A DNA stretch of 64,000 bases from Lepas anatifera (Eukaryota; Arthropoda; Thecostraca; Lepadidae), in assembly GCA_034440635.1 (NCBI GenBank), contig JAOTON010001253.1, positions 558,001-622,000 on the forward strand, written 5' to 3'. The stretch's first letter is position 1; each line of letters begins with the position of its first letter. Under the pieces are notes generated by a model that saw only the letters and a list, made by a program, of their open reading frames with translations, had not been told where the DNA came from and made no database searches. Below, piece after piece: positions 45,223 through 55,934 of this stretch. The position numbers and the translations under genes are program-made.

Positions 45223-45480
45223 CACCGACTTAGTTTTCCGCCACACAACATGTCCCAAGCTCGATGAGTGCGGCCTAGACAGGCACCTGGCGTGCCTTAT
45301 AAAATCCCGATCATCTAAGGTATCTAAGGTAAGGTATCTTTCAGGGTCCTCGGGGAATCGATGGAAAAACCGATCTGGGCACTTGCTCTTAGACTTTGAG
45401 CAATTACCTAATTGCTCCGCACCAAATACCACCGTCACGCTCCCCTCAGTCATGTTTTCAAGCTTGAATTTGGGCGCCAC
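45154..45480 (-). CDS. 108-codon open frame of unknown nature
   Basis: The first 85 or so residues have ordinary, non-repetitive composition (for example FPEDPERYLTLDTLDDRDF), while the end runs through a (TA)n tract. I do not recognise any domain. It lies inside the 9.1-kb insertion. It could be the remnant of an element's ORF or a chance frame. Confidence 0.2.
45161..45219. repeat. (TA)n microsatellite
   Basis: About 58 bp of nearly pure TA. Confidence 0.95.
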
Positions 45481-45690
45481 CCGAATTTAATCAACTGTCC
45501 TGCGCTGGCCCTGAGCGCCGCCGTCCTTATCGAGACCCGAACGAGCGTTGTGGCGCACCTTTGTGCGTCGGGTACGCCGCAAAAGGTGAGTTTCCGATCC
45601 AGTCGTTTGATCCATGGCCGGACGGCCAGCCGACCGTCGCGCACACCCGACCGCCGCCACCACGGTCGCCCAGCGGCGCTCCCCGTCACA
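45481..45690. other. CpG-rich right end of the 9.1-kb insertion
   Basis: A CpG-rich patch with aaaggtgagttt (splice-donor-like) near 45585-45597. It is open on both strands but unrecognised. It ends in gtcaca at the insertion border. Confidence 0.4.
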
Positions 45691-46244
45691 CTAACATCCC
45701 GGACAAAGTTCCCCAATTGGCTTGAAAACAGTGCATTTGCATGCGCTGAGATATGACGTCATATATCAATAACTCTTCTAGGTGTCTAAACAATTTTTGG
45801 AGAAATTATACTGAACATGTTAAGCGACATGTGTGCAAAGTTTCACGGCTGTTCGTTTAACCCATACGGAGATACAGGTTTTGAGCCAGAAGGGGTGTTG
45901 ACGTACACCCCTTTCGCGGAGCTGCACGTGCCAAAAATGACGTGATAGGACCAAACCAGAATACAGAAACCGACATGTGTAGAAGCTGTGTATTTTGAGC
46001 TTGAAAATTCAATTATGTTTTTTGCCACCAACGGTCTTTCTAGCTTAGTTATAAGCCGTTTAAGTCCAAGAGACAAGGGCCGATTTTGCGCGTGCATCCT
46101 TTGACAAATGCACCTCCTGCGGACAACGAGTAGGCTCTGTATCGGTTGTCCACCCAAGGTCATAATCCTGAATATTCAGGGATTTCATTTCTGTGCAACA
46201 ACCTTTTACAACACGCCGGACAGCTTTTGGCACTTTGCCCCCGG
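45691..46244 (-). repeat. Foldback right arm, segment 4 (outermost)
   Basis: Inverted copy of 22667-23215, including catcccggacaaagttcccc and ending ggcactttgcccccgggt. Beyond this the two flanks differ, which fixes the element's outer border. A target duplication could not be seen. Confidence 0.9.
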
Positions 46245-47397
46245 GTATTTTCCTGAGAAACTAGCACACTATATGATATCGAAGCCTCGTCGTTATCCCC
46301 ATGAACATAAACACACTGCACTGGTGCATAGATCTTGTTTCATGATATTTACAAAAGCGTTAAAACGAAAGTCGCGTTCTGGAAAATTCCTTGCCAGCAT
46401 TTTTGAACGGAAGTGCCTCCCAGCTCTGTTGTGTTGTGACCGGAGATAACTTCAGTGTAATAAAATTCCCTGAAAATAAGACCTTTAGAAAAGTTCCTTC
46501 TCAGTATATGGCTGATAATTAATACTAAATTGCGAGACAATAACTTTGGATTGAAACATGTCTGTAAGAAATAATTTCCTAAATAAAATACCCGTTCTTT
46601 CCTATTTAACTTTTTGGGATTGTAGAGAAAAAGAAAATCGGAAAAAATTAAAAATAGAAGGCCAGATTCCCGCTCCCAAGAAAAAATTAGCTGCCACCTC
46701 GGATCTCTTTGATCAAGCATTATTCCCCCACCGACTGCCCTCGTATTCCCATGAAATGTCGCGGGGTCCAATGCCGAGTTCTAATTTGTTTGCTCGCCCA
46801 GCGCATTCTTGCAATTCCCCGAGATGAGGGGCATACATTATCTTCAGGAGCAAGTGTGGCTTGGGCTAATTATGACAAATTGCCTCCCAAGAATTTCCCA
46901 GGGAATTCAGGGGGCAAGGCGTTCCAACGATAGAACGCTTAAATCCATGAAGCCGCCACGGCAACAGAAATGTCTCCTCACCCTCCCCTCCTGGCATGCG
47001 AGAATTAATGTCTTGTGGTAAGAAACCCATCCCCCACCCCTACCCCAAATATTATTGGAACAATTTTGGTGACCATCCATGCCTGACATCTGGCCCATTG
47101 TCAGAGCCAGGGTATGTCCGGGCCGAATGCTACCAGCAGCGAATGCAAGATGTCTATGAGGCTGAAACTCCGCAATATATCTGGATGCCGATAGAAAGGG
47201 GTTATTCGGAGGTGTGCAGAGGGTTGAGTACCCCTAGCCCCCTCCCCGAAACAAAAGTATACAAAGCCGTCACGGAACCTCCCCTCCTCGATCAAGGCCA
47301 AGTGAACCCTGAAACGTCTATTGCTAACCCCATTCCAAGGGTGCGAGCATGGGTATCTCGGTGGCTGCGCTGCCCGGATTCGATAAACTACATTCCC
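46245..47397. other. Unassigned DNA
   Basis: No recognisable gene. A 137-codon plus-strand frame (46996-47409) runs into the next element and has no family resemblance. Confidence 0.4.
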
Positions 47398-49627
47398 TTA
47401 ACCCATTAACGCCCGCACCTAGTTCTTTCCTGTGCTTAGAATATGCCCAATAAGATGTTCCTAAAGTTTTAAATCGATACCACTTTTAGATTCTGAGATA
47501 TGACACCGGACAAAAATGACCCGCTGGGCGTTTGGGACATCGGCTGGCACTGCGCGGCCGGCTCCCGGGCGGCGCTGTCACCGCACTCAGCGGCCCAATG
47601 CGCATCGCTGTTACTGCAGTTCTGTGAAGTGTTTTTATTTCCTCTTGCATATAGGCCATAGTAAAATGTTTAGACAGTTCTATGCTCTTAAGGTTTAATT
47701 AAAGACAACACTAACAGCATATTTGCAAATAGTATACAAACGTGGTTAACCTAGACTGATGATTTGCGGGGGATAGACTAAAATTGTGAACATCATAGTA
47801 TTTTAAGAATATTTGTGAATATCACAGGTTTTGGGAAACTGTTTCTTTTGTCTCTACCCTCTTCCTTCTCCGCCTCCCAGACTTTGTGACTGATGCTTAC
47901 TGAGCTTTCAACGAGAAATCGTAATATTCAGCATACAGATGAAAAGTTTTGAAAACTCAATCCGTTAGCTCCCCCACGCGGTGCACATTAGCTTGATTAA
48001 TCTCCAAATCTCCAAACGGGTCCATTTCCATCTTTCCAACTTTTCTTTGGAACAAGTAGCGCGCTTCATAGTTGCATAAATGTGAACCTCCACATTTCCA
48101 GGCACGCCACTGATCATTGTAACGCTGGTCAGCTCATCATCTTTCTCATCCTCATGACTAATATATTTTGTGATGGTATGATTATGATATGCACTTGATC
48201 CGCTCCGCTATCTTGTGCACTTAAAACAACTTATTTTGCTTCTTTTCCTGCAAAACATTTGATCTGTGGCATTGCTAACAACTTTGCTTTCGATATTTTT
48301 ATGTCTCCATGGCTGGAGATTTCTTCTCGATCCAGGAGGGGTTCTGGATGGTTTAACGCTGGCACTGCAATCCAAGCCCTAGACAAAGTCTGTGGGAGAC
48401 AAAAAAATACAGGCAGGTCTTGACCCCTCCTCCTAACCCCCGGAATGTTCACTCATAGTAGTTTCACTTGACTAGAACCAAGCAAAAATAGTGCTAGTTG
48501 CGTTTTAGACGGGAGTTCTAGAGCTTCCCAAGCTTTCACCCGTTTTATACTGCTCCAGACGTTTGACACTGCACCATCTCGTCAAAACAAACCAGCGCGG
48601 CGGCCGCGATAATTTCCAACTCATTTTTGTCAGCTGGTCATTGGCTTTCAATCATTAGTGGACACAAGGGGGCTAGGAAAGCTCAATCCCCCCTACCGAA
48701 ATGTCAGTGTACCTATGGTACCTAAATGCATTACTGAGGGCTGTTCCGAGGCCATGGCGGGGGAGGCTCGAGACCCCTACCCCCCCCACCACCCAATGAA
48801 GTCCTCAATCCGCTACTATTCCCTATTCTCTCTATCCACTACACACAATCCATCAAGGGGAAAAGACAAGGCTCTGCTAGCTTTTAGTCAGCGCTAAAAT
48901 TTCGATAAGTTTTCAAAACCCCTGAAAATTGTATTTAATAACGCCTTTGCAAAATACTGGAAGCATCTTGCATGTTTCCGTTAAAATTATGTGATAATCA
49001 TTCCCAAAATAAGACAGACCCCGAAAACGGTAGGAAGCATTTCATGAACTTCAAAGTTTCCAAACGTATCGACATTGCACTAAAAATCTTCAGATTTGAT
49101 GAAAAATATATAAACTGGCAACCCTGCATTCGCAGGACCCACAATGCCTCCCTTCCCTCTAGGTAACATTGTGCACCTAACGCACCAGACAGGAGGACAG
49201 GACACATCCTTTTCCTCATTTTCAGCGGCCCGCAGATGTCCGCAACGCCCAGCGGGTCATTTTTGTCCGCTTCATATTTGACGATGTCTCATGGCAAAGC
49301 CGTTCAAGAAAATCTTACTCCTTCTTCACCATCTGACTCCTAGTGGTCTTGGCTTAATGTCAATCATGCAAACCCTTTTCAGCTTTCCATATGTTATTGC
49401 GAGAAACAAAATTTGCAGAGCTATCTCACGCTGACCAAAACCTCGCCAAAATAAGTTCCACCAAAATCGTCCCATAAAAACCTAGAATTTTCAAATACAT
49501 TTTTCCAGCTTGTCCACGCTCTGTAACACACATCCATATCATAAACATGATGATCACTTCACTGGTACTGATTCTGCAGCCTGTCAGTCAGAGGACGAAA
49601 ATGACCCGCTGGGCGTTAATGGGTTAA
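47398..49627. mobile_element. Non-autonomous piggyBac-type element (2.2 kb)
   Basis: TTAA flanks both ends. The terminal repeat ttaacccattaacgccc is perfectly inverted at ...gggcgttaatgggttaa. The block gacccgctgggcg preceded by ggacaaaaat occurs three times: 47508-47530 (plus), 49246-49268 (inverted) and 49593-49615 (plus, adjoining the right terminus). The termini resemble those of the piggyBac at 29007, with CCCATTAACGCCC against CCCATTAAGGACC. No transposase is recognised. Confidence 0.85.
48656..48818. mobile_element. Decayed hAT-like MITE
   Basis: Ends tagtggacacaagg and the inverted ctcaatccgctacta resemble the CAGTGGTGGATCCAGG type at 15565. The interior has the same ccccc(t/c)acc runs and aatgaagtcct near the right end. 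No clear duplication. Confidence 0.45.
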
Positions 49628-49979
49628 AACTACATTCGCATTTTGTTCCTTCCCAATTCCCATACACTACAACTCTGTAGCAAAACCCTGGCTACTCACG
49701 GCACCCATCATAGATTCTGGTCTACTTGCCACCTTCTTCCCCTACAAAGAGAAAACCTGGATCCGACATTACAAGTTCCTGTTAATAACACCATGGTCTC
49801 CACACTTGAAATACTAAAACCGAACCTAATTCACCAAACCGAGCTCATTACGGCCTTCGGGGTACTGCCAGATAGATTTTCATCTCTAGTTGGGTTTTGA
49901 AGTGAGCCAACAGCAATTTGCATCAATCAGTATCAGCTGACTGCGCCTGCCCAGCTTGGCAGCCGACGGTCCCGGCCTG
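49628..49979. other. Right end of the 38-kb block
   Basis: An 85-codon plus-strand frame (49643-49900) is not recognisable. The block ends cccggcctg just before the 9-bp duplication. Confidence 0.4.
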
Positions 49980-49988
49980 TATGGTATC
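49980..49988. repeat. 9-bp duplication flanking the 38-kb insertion, right
   Basis: tatggtatc, identical to 11893-11901. Confidence 0.85.
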
Positions 49989-52419
49989 GTCGGTGCCGCG
50001 GCACTCCTTCAAGACGACCTTAGATGCCTTCTGGGGTTTCCACCAAGTGACTCTAGCTGAGAAAAGCAGACCTCTCACCACCTTCATAACTCCATGGGGA
50101 CGATACAGGTATCGCCGCACACCAATGGGACATATTTCAGCTTCCGATGCGTATACGAAGAGGTATGACGATGCCGTTGTGGACATAGAACGCAAGTTTA
50201 AGTGTGTTGACGACGTCCTTCTCTATGACTTCAATGTCGAGCAGGCGTTCTGGCACTGCTGGGATTTCCTGGAGATATGCGGCAAGGCAGGCGTGACGTT
50301 GTCGCCTGAGAAATTCCGTTTCTGCCGACGGGAAGTCGAGTTCGTTGGGTTCCAACTTGACTGGGATACCTATGGACCGGCGGCTGGAAAAATATCGGCC
50401 ATCTCAAGCTTCCCTATGCCGAGCGAACCAACGATCACGGATATTAGGTCGTTCGCCGGCCTGATCAACCAAGTAGCACCATTTATGGCCACAGCTCCCC
50501 TCATGGAACCGTTCAGGGCCCTCCTTCAAAACCCTCAAACTAAAAAGGTGTATTGGGACGAGCAGCTCCGGAGACGGTTCGAAGAAATCATAAAAACCGT
50601 ATCGCAGCTGGTCGCACGTGGTCTGCAGTACTACGACAAAAACAAACCCACAGTTCTGCTCACCGACTGGAGCAAGAAGGGCATTGGGTTCGTCGTTCTG
50701 CAGCAGCATTGCTCTTGTTCAAGCTTGGAGCGACCCTTCTGCTGCCCGGACGGATGGAAACTGACTCTATGTGGCAGCAGATACCTGACGCCGGCTGAAC
50801 AGAGGTACGCAGCAGTTGAGGGTGAGGTGCTTGCAATAGTATGGGCGCTTCACAAAGCGCGACTTTTTCTGTTCGGGTGTCACAACCTGAAAATAGTCAC
50901 CGATCATAGGCCCCTGGTAAAACTGTTCTCAAACAGAGAACTCAAAGATATTTCCAATCCAAGATTGTTTCGTCTGAAGGAGAAGACGCTGCTGTACCAT
51001 TTCAAGATGCAGTTCAGCCCCGGGAGACTAAACAAAATGGCGGATGCCTTGTCCCGCTATCCAGTGGAACGAACGGGACTCTCAGAGGATGACGTTTCAC
51101 TCGGTGAAGAGCTCTCGGTGGGAGCACTGACGGCGGTGGAACACTGCAGCGACACGATCACCATTGATCAGGAAACGGTACGCCGTGTCGCGAACGCAGA
51201 CAGCACATACCAGCTCCTCAAGCAGCGTATCCTGGCAGATAGCTGGCCGGAGGGGTGTGCTCAGGAGGTCAGCGAGCTGAAGGCGTATTTCAAGGTACGA
51301 GATCGACTCAGCATCGTTGGTGATGTAATATGCTACTCGTACGGAGACGGCCCACTTAGACTCGTCATTCCCGAGGTACTGAGGACACGGGTGGTGAGAA
51401 ACCTGCATGCAGCGCACCAAGGCACTGATAGCATGATCCGTCGTGCCAGACAAGCCGTGTATTGGCCTGGATTCGAAGCTGACGTGGAGATGGCTCGAAG
51501 ACAATGCGTTGACTGCGACTATCATGCTCCATCGCAGCCCGCTGAGCCTCTGATCATGACGTCACCACCTGAATATCCATTCCAGCAGGTGGTCGCGGAT
51601 CTCTTCGAAGTGTCTGGTCACCATTACGTCGTATATGCTGACAGGCTAAGTGGCTGGATCAAACTGGATCACATTAGATCGTTCACGTCCAACGTACTCA
51701 TGCCGATCTTCCAGAGACACTTCTCACAGTATGGAGTTCCGGAGGAGATCTCAATAGATGGGGGAACCAGTCTCGTCAGTGCACAGATGAAAGAATTCTT
51801 CGGGCGCTGGCGAGTGGAAATCCGCCAATCATCGGCAAGATATCCCGAGTCGAACGGCAGAGCTGAAGCAGCAGTTAAAACTGCAAAGACAATTATGCGC
51901 AGCAACACGGGTCGCGATGGCAGTCTAAACACTGCACAAATAGCGTCAGCTTTGCTCCAGTACCACAACACTCCCCTGCGAGAGGGAGACAAGTCACCAG
52001 CACAGCTGCTGTTGGGACGCCAACTCAGAGGAGGTGTGCCTATACCTGTCACTCAGCTGCGAGTTACTAAACACTGGAGGGCTCACCTAGAGCAGCGGGA
52101 AAAGATAATGGCACAGAAGGCTACAGAGCTAGAAGAAGCCTCCAGCACACGCAGATCTTTACCCAAGTTGACGGTTGGCCAAATCGTACGGGTTCAAGAC
52201 CCAATAACAAAACGATGGGATCGCACAGGTGTGATCACGAGGGTTCTCCGTTCCATTCGTCAATTTACAGTCCGACTAGATGGATCTGGCCGACTGGTTT
52301 TCAGGAACAGGAAACATCTGCGGTCGATCCTTTCAAGCACCAACACCGTCCAAGAGCGGCCTCAGTCTGAGAGCTCCGGCAGCGGGCTGGCGCCGGTGAC
52401 AGCGCCCTCGGCGCTCTGA
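49980..52419 (+). CDS. pol: Pol, C-terminal part: RT, RNase H and integrase of the Ty3 element
   Basis: This is an intact frame of over 800 codons. The open frame begins at an ATG at 49918, but codons before 49980 belong to the insertion. The RT resumes at SVPRHSFKTTLDAFWG, with the catalytic box CVDD (Asp codons 50209-50214; Cys replaces the usual Tyr/Phe). RNase H begins near VLLTDWSKKGIGF (50650) and includes EGEVLAIVWAL and TDHRPL. The integrase has an HHCC zinc region (HAAHQGTD to CVDCD, about 51405-51520) and a D-D-35-E core with Asp at 51598, Asp at 51757 and Glu 36 codons later in NGRAE. A GPY/F-like C-terminal module lies near GQIVRVQDP. All catalytic residues are present. It is separated from the N-terminal RT only by the 38-kb insertion. 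Confidence 0.95.
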
Positions 52420-52494
52420 GAGGCTTCTCGGCGCGAGGGCCCAACACAGATGAGATGAAGCGCGATGCTGCACCGATGGGAGAGGGTGCAACAT

Positions 52495-52507
52495 GTTGGA
52501 GGGGAGA
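52495..52507 (+). promoter_or_regulatory. Polypurine tract
   Basis: gttggaggggaga directly precedes the 3' LTR, the expected plus-strand primer site. Confidence 0.8.
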
Positions 52508-52605
52508 TGGAGGATATCATCATTAGAACGCACGCGCAATTCTAAATTATCTGTATATTGATGATATGCCAAATACAGTTTGCTTTTCGAACTCACAAGC
52601 ATACA
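52508..52605 (+). repeat. 3' LTR (98 bp)
   Basis: Identical by eye to 9666-9763; followed by the duplication cacag at 52606-52610. Confidence 0.95.
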
Positions 52606-52610
52606 CACAG

Positions 52611-54600
52611 TAAATGTTGGGGCACAATAAAAGGGTAAAAAGTGAAATAAGCGGAATATCACACGACTGAAACATCTTAAAATGCCTAAATCAAGCTAGA
52701 CCAGCTCATGGAAATCTTCTCATGTTCCATTTATGACTGCAGTCCTCAGAGAACGTCTGGATGGTATGACGTCACTGGTTACTAGTTCGTTAAAACAATT
52801 GGTGCCCCGGTAACACAGCCTTTGCCTTCCCACCTCAGTTCTTATGCGTGGAAAGGTAAGGTTATTTGTCTGGCGTGTAGCATGGTCATGCATATCATGA
52901 ATTCGTATTCCCAGGTTGTTGGCGATATATGATGATAGCCCAGAAGACAATGCACTCTGTACAGCACACACCGTATGGCATTTAGTAAGTTGCTCGGCGC
53001 TGAGCCACGCCAATTCGGCCAGAACATCAGATACATGATCACGTTTCCTACGGCCACTGACGACTCGTGCACAAAAATTAACTATTTTCTGAATTCTTTG
53101 AACTTGTGTTACATCACATGACCCATAAACACACGCACAGAAGCGAACTATCGATATCGCGAGAGACTGGACAAGTTTCACCATTACATGTCTGGGAAGG
53201 ACCTGCCGGGCGTGACTGAGGGCCAACAAGATGCCTGTGCACCTATTGCGGTATCTACATGTGCCTCGAAGTTTAGGTGTCGGTCCATCGTTACACCAAG
53301 GTTTCTAACCACTCTGAATCTGAAACCTACTCGGAATCTGTGATGGAAGTTACGCAGAAGTTGATGTTTACCGAAGGAAGGTTTCTGAGCATGGCAGGAG
53401 TCCCGAGTTTTCGTTGTGTTTTCGTTTTCGTTTTCGTTCCGAGCATCTGCGTTTTCGTTGTGTTAAATTTCATTCTATTGTAACAAAACCAGTCGAAAAG
53501 GGTCGAAAGGGTGCGTTCCATGCGGAGAATAATGGAATGGAGATCTGTTTTTTGCCGGTGATGAGTACTTGCGTGTCATCTGCATACTGCACAACAGTGA
53601 TGTCTTCTTCTACATAGAGTCTTAAATCGTTAGAGAAGAGCATGTAGAGCACAGAGGACAAACTCCCACCCTGAAAAATCCCCATGCTGTTTTTTTGGTC
53701 GTAGAGGTGATAACACCGTCCTGTGTCCTCCTCTGCACCTGCTGAGTGTGCTCAGCGAGCTAGTTGTCGAAGCAGTGAGTATTTATGCCGTAAATAGTCA
53801 TTTTTTAGCAATTTTGCATGCGGAACTACGTCGAAGCATTTCGATAAATCCAACAGGGCCAAAATAGCAATTTCACCGTTGTCCATGGCTTTCAGTATCT
53901 TGTCAGTAACTACGCTTAAGGCGGTTTCGGTTGAGTGGTGTTTTCTGTAACCATGCTGTGTGTCGGAGATAATGTAATCGGACTCTAGATAATCTGTAAG
54001 CTGTTTTTGGACGATGCGCTCGATAACTTTGCAAATTGCTGGTAACAGTGAGATCGGTCTGGTATCGGCGGGATTGGTTGACACTTTTCCTTTTGGTATC
54101 GGATTAACAAGTACGTGCTTCCACGCTGATAGTACCAGACCCGTAATCAAACTAGCATTGACAATTTCTAAAAGTAAATAGCCGATTGATGGGAAGAATT
54201 TCTTAAACATTGCTACGCTCAGTCCGTCGCTACCGGTTGAACCCGATGACTTCATGTTCAGTACAGTGGCACAGAGGGTCTGTATTCCAATTGGTGAAAC
54301 CTTACAGCCGCTGGTGGTAATACGCGGGAGCCTGACCGGGAGCGACGCAGAGCCTGCCGGTACAGCTGCTGATGTGACTGGGCCAACTGACACGTAATAA
54401 TCATTAAGTGCGTCTGGTGTTATATTTAACGGCTGTGACTTTGTCATTCGGCAACCAATAACAGGCTGTAGAATCTGCCCTAACCGATTTGTGCCTTTCT
54501 CCTTTATCTCACGGTGAAAAAAAGTCACGACTATCCGCGCGCATCGATGCACGGCACTCCCGGTTGAGCCGCTTATACTCTTTTAGGCAATTTTTATAAA
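52611..54600 (-). pseudogene. LINE relic, CR1/L2-like, 5'-truncated
   Basis: The minus strand encodes the RT and C-terminal part of a non-LTR retrotransposon. At 53752-54552, GSTGSDGLSVAMFKKF, ADTRPISLLPAICKVIER and HSTETALSVVTDKIL lead to LLDLSKCFDVVPH. At 53470-53685 the box QYADDTQVL follows a degenerate GIFQGGSLSSVLYMLF. At 52720-53229 are C-terminal sequences such as YGSCDVTQVQRIQKIVNFCARVV and the ending GTNCFNELVTSDVIPSRRSL. Frameshifts separate these pieces. No endonuclease is present upstream. Its 3' end lies across the Ty3 element at about 9575-9665, so Ty3 inserted in its 3' region. Confidence 0.9.
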
Positions 54601-54980
54601 TTAAACATTACTATGCCATGAGTGTAATCGAAAGTTAAGCAATAATTGCTAGAGTATCTAGTTGTAATTGATAATTCTAAGAACTACAGCAAAACCTAAG
54701 AAAAAGTAAACCATATATGACAAAGGACAATAGAAATGGAAATTCTATCAACGTGTTGGATTTCAATATATTCACATTTTAAACGCAATCCAATTTTTAC
54801 TTGAGAACCTCCAATACAGTACATACCTATTGGTCTTCAAAATTGGAGCACGATTTCATAGAAAATTTATAATGTATAACTTTCTAAATAAAACACGGAC
54901 GCCAGGCGAGGGTCTCTGATCAAACAAAACCAGTAGCATGAAATAATTCCTCTGATTGATAGGAACCTGTTTGATTTTTC
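54601..54980. other. hAT interior, right part
   Basis: AT-rich, no coding sequence recognised. Confidence 0.4.
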
Positions 54981-54981
54981 G

Positions 54982-55098
<117 letters not shown>

Positions 55099-55319
55099 TA
55101 TTTGTGCCTAGGGATTCATTCAGACAGCATGGGCCTTTAAAATAAGCAATTGAACCATATAATTATTCATATGTTGTAAAAAAATTAACCTTTTATTTAA
55201 ACAATTGAAATTCTGGAGGGAAAATGTATTTAAAGGAGGTTTGCAAAAGGTAGGCAAATTCAAACACTTACTTGACATCATGTTTACCTGTTGAGCCAAC
55301 TTTTTTAATCAACTCATTT

Positions 55320-55490
55320 GACTCGCTGTCTTCACAACTCAACTCAACTCAACTCATTGACGTGTTGTGAACCGACTCAACTCAACTCAACTCACTTGTC
55401 AAATTTTTTTGTCGACTCAACTCAACTCAGAATTGTATGAGTCGGAATTTGAGTTAAACTCCGACTCTGACTCGCGAGTCTTATAACTCT
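55320..55490. repeat. ACTCAACTCA subterminal repeat, right
   Basis: Repeated actcaactcaactca and gactcgcgagtc words lie just inside the hAT right end. They are the counterpart of 9000-9160. Confidence 0.65.
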
Positions 55491-55491
55491 G

Positions 55492-55499
55492 CTTACACG
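55492..55499. repeat. hAT target-site duplication, right copy
   Basis: cttacacg, a 7/8 match to 8961-8968. Confidence 0.6.
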
Positions 55500-55934
55500 T
55501 CGGAATAAGGAGGTCCGGTGACCTTAGGAACAACAACTCAGGGATCCAAAGCCCCTGTTAGGATCCTGGCCGCCCAGCGGCAGTGCAGCGTGGGCTGCAG
55601 AAAGGATGAGGTTGATTGGAGATGGCATTGGGACACACTCCCACTACGCACGCCTATCTTTTAGCTAGTCGTGTCCCGAAAGAGTAACCGCGTTGTGGTG
55701 ATAGAATCATCGCGAAACATGTCCTGGTGGAATGTCGGGACTTTGAGATAGAAAGCACTAGTTATCTGCAGGGGTCTCCCTTACTGCATCCGCTCCTGGG
55801 GGAGCAGCTGTCTGTTGAGATCAGCAGCACGATGTATGATCTGGAGAGCGCTGGCTTTAATGTCATCTACTCTCCTTCGTAGCCATTTAGGTTTCTGGTA
55901 TAATTTCCCCATTGCAGTCAAACTGCGGAAAAAC
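55500..55934. other. Unassigned DNA
   Basis: A minus-strand frame (RRRVDDIKASALQIIHRAADL, about 55785-55890) has protein-like composition but no family I recognise. Confidence 0.3.

Larger units (their letters stand above)
36590..45690. mobile_element. 9.1-kb TG...CA insertion with 4-bp duplication
   Basis: The left junction is gaagctaa|tgtaagg and the right junction is cgtcaca|ctaacatccc. The uninterrupted left foldback arm reads gaagctaacatccc, so ctaa was duplicated. TG...CA ends with a 4-bp duplication suggest an LTR-type integrase, but I find no long terminal repeats; the ends share only TGTRA. Inside are a LINE-like NPGP ORF, a CRE/TATA promoter, a 151-bp tandem array, a purine-rich array, a Penelope relic, a hAT MITE and a 24-bp minisatellite. 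Confidence 0.75.
11902..49979. mobile_element. 38.1-kb inserted block of unknown class
   Basis: The block is bounded by a perfect 9-bp duplication (or 8 bp, tatggtat, if the final c belongs to the element). Its ends, caaagcaatag at the left and cggcctg at the right, show no clear inverted repeat. No direct long terminal repeat and no poly-A or poly-T border is visible. Eight- to nine-bp duplications occur in hAT, P, Merlin and Mutator superfamilies. It contains a P-element transposase relic, a large interrupted foldback element, piggyBac-type elements, hAT MITEs, a Penelope relic and tandem arrays. Its outermost identity is unresolved. Confidence 0.7.
9666..52605 (+). mobile_element. Ty3/mdg4-type LTR retrotransposon, split by a 38-kb insertion
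   Basis: Identical 98-bp LTRs, a 5-bp duplication, a primer-binding region, gag, protease, reverse transcriptase, RNase H, integrase and a polypurine tract appear in canonical Ty3 order on the plus strand. Without the insertion the element is about 4.85 kb. LTR identity indicates a recent insertion. Two coding irregularities exist: an in-frame TGA between protease and RT, and the RT split itself. Short LTRs are known in some Ty3 lineages such as mag; clade assignment needs a phylogeny. Confidence 0.95.

Noticed and set aside
44041..45480. Frames reading IYIYIYIY
   Set aside because: They are translations of (TA)n microsatellites.
49918..49979. ATG at 49918 as the true start of the long pol ORF
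   Set aside because: The 20 codons before 49980 come from the inserted block and only happen to be in frame; Ty3 RT similarity begins at the duplication.
11902..49979. Polinton or Helitron as the 38-kb element
   Set aside because: Polintons make 6-bp duplications and encode polymerase B and integrase, which are absent; Helitrons make no duplication.
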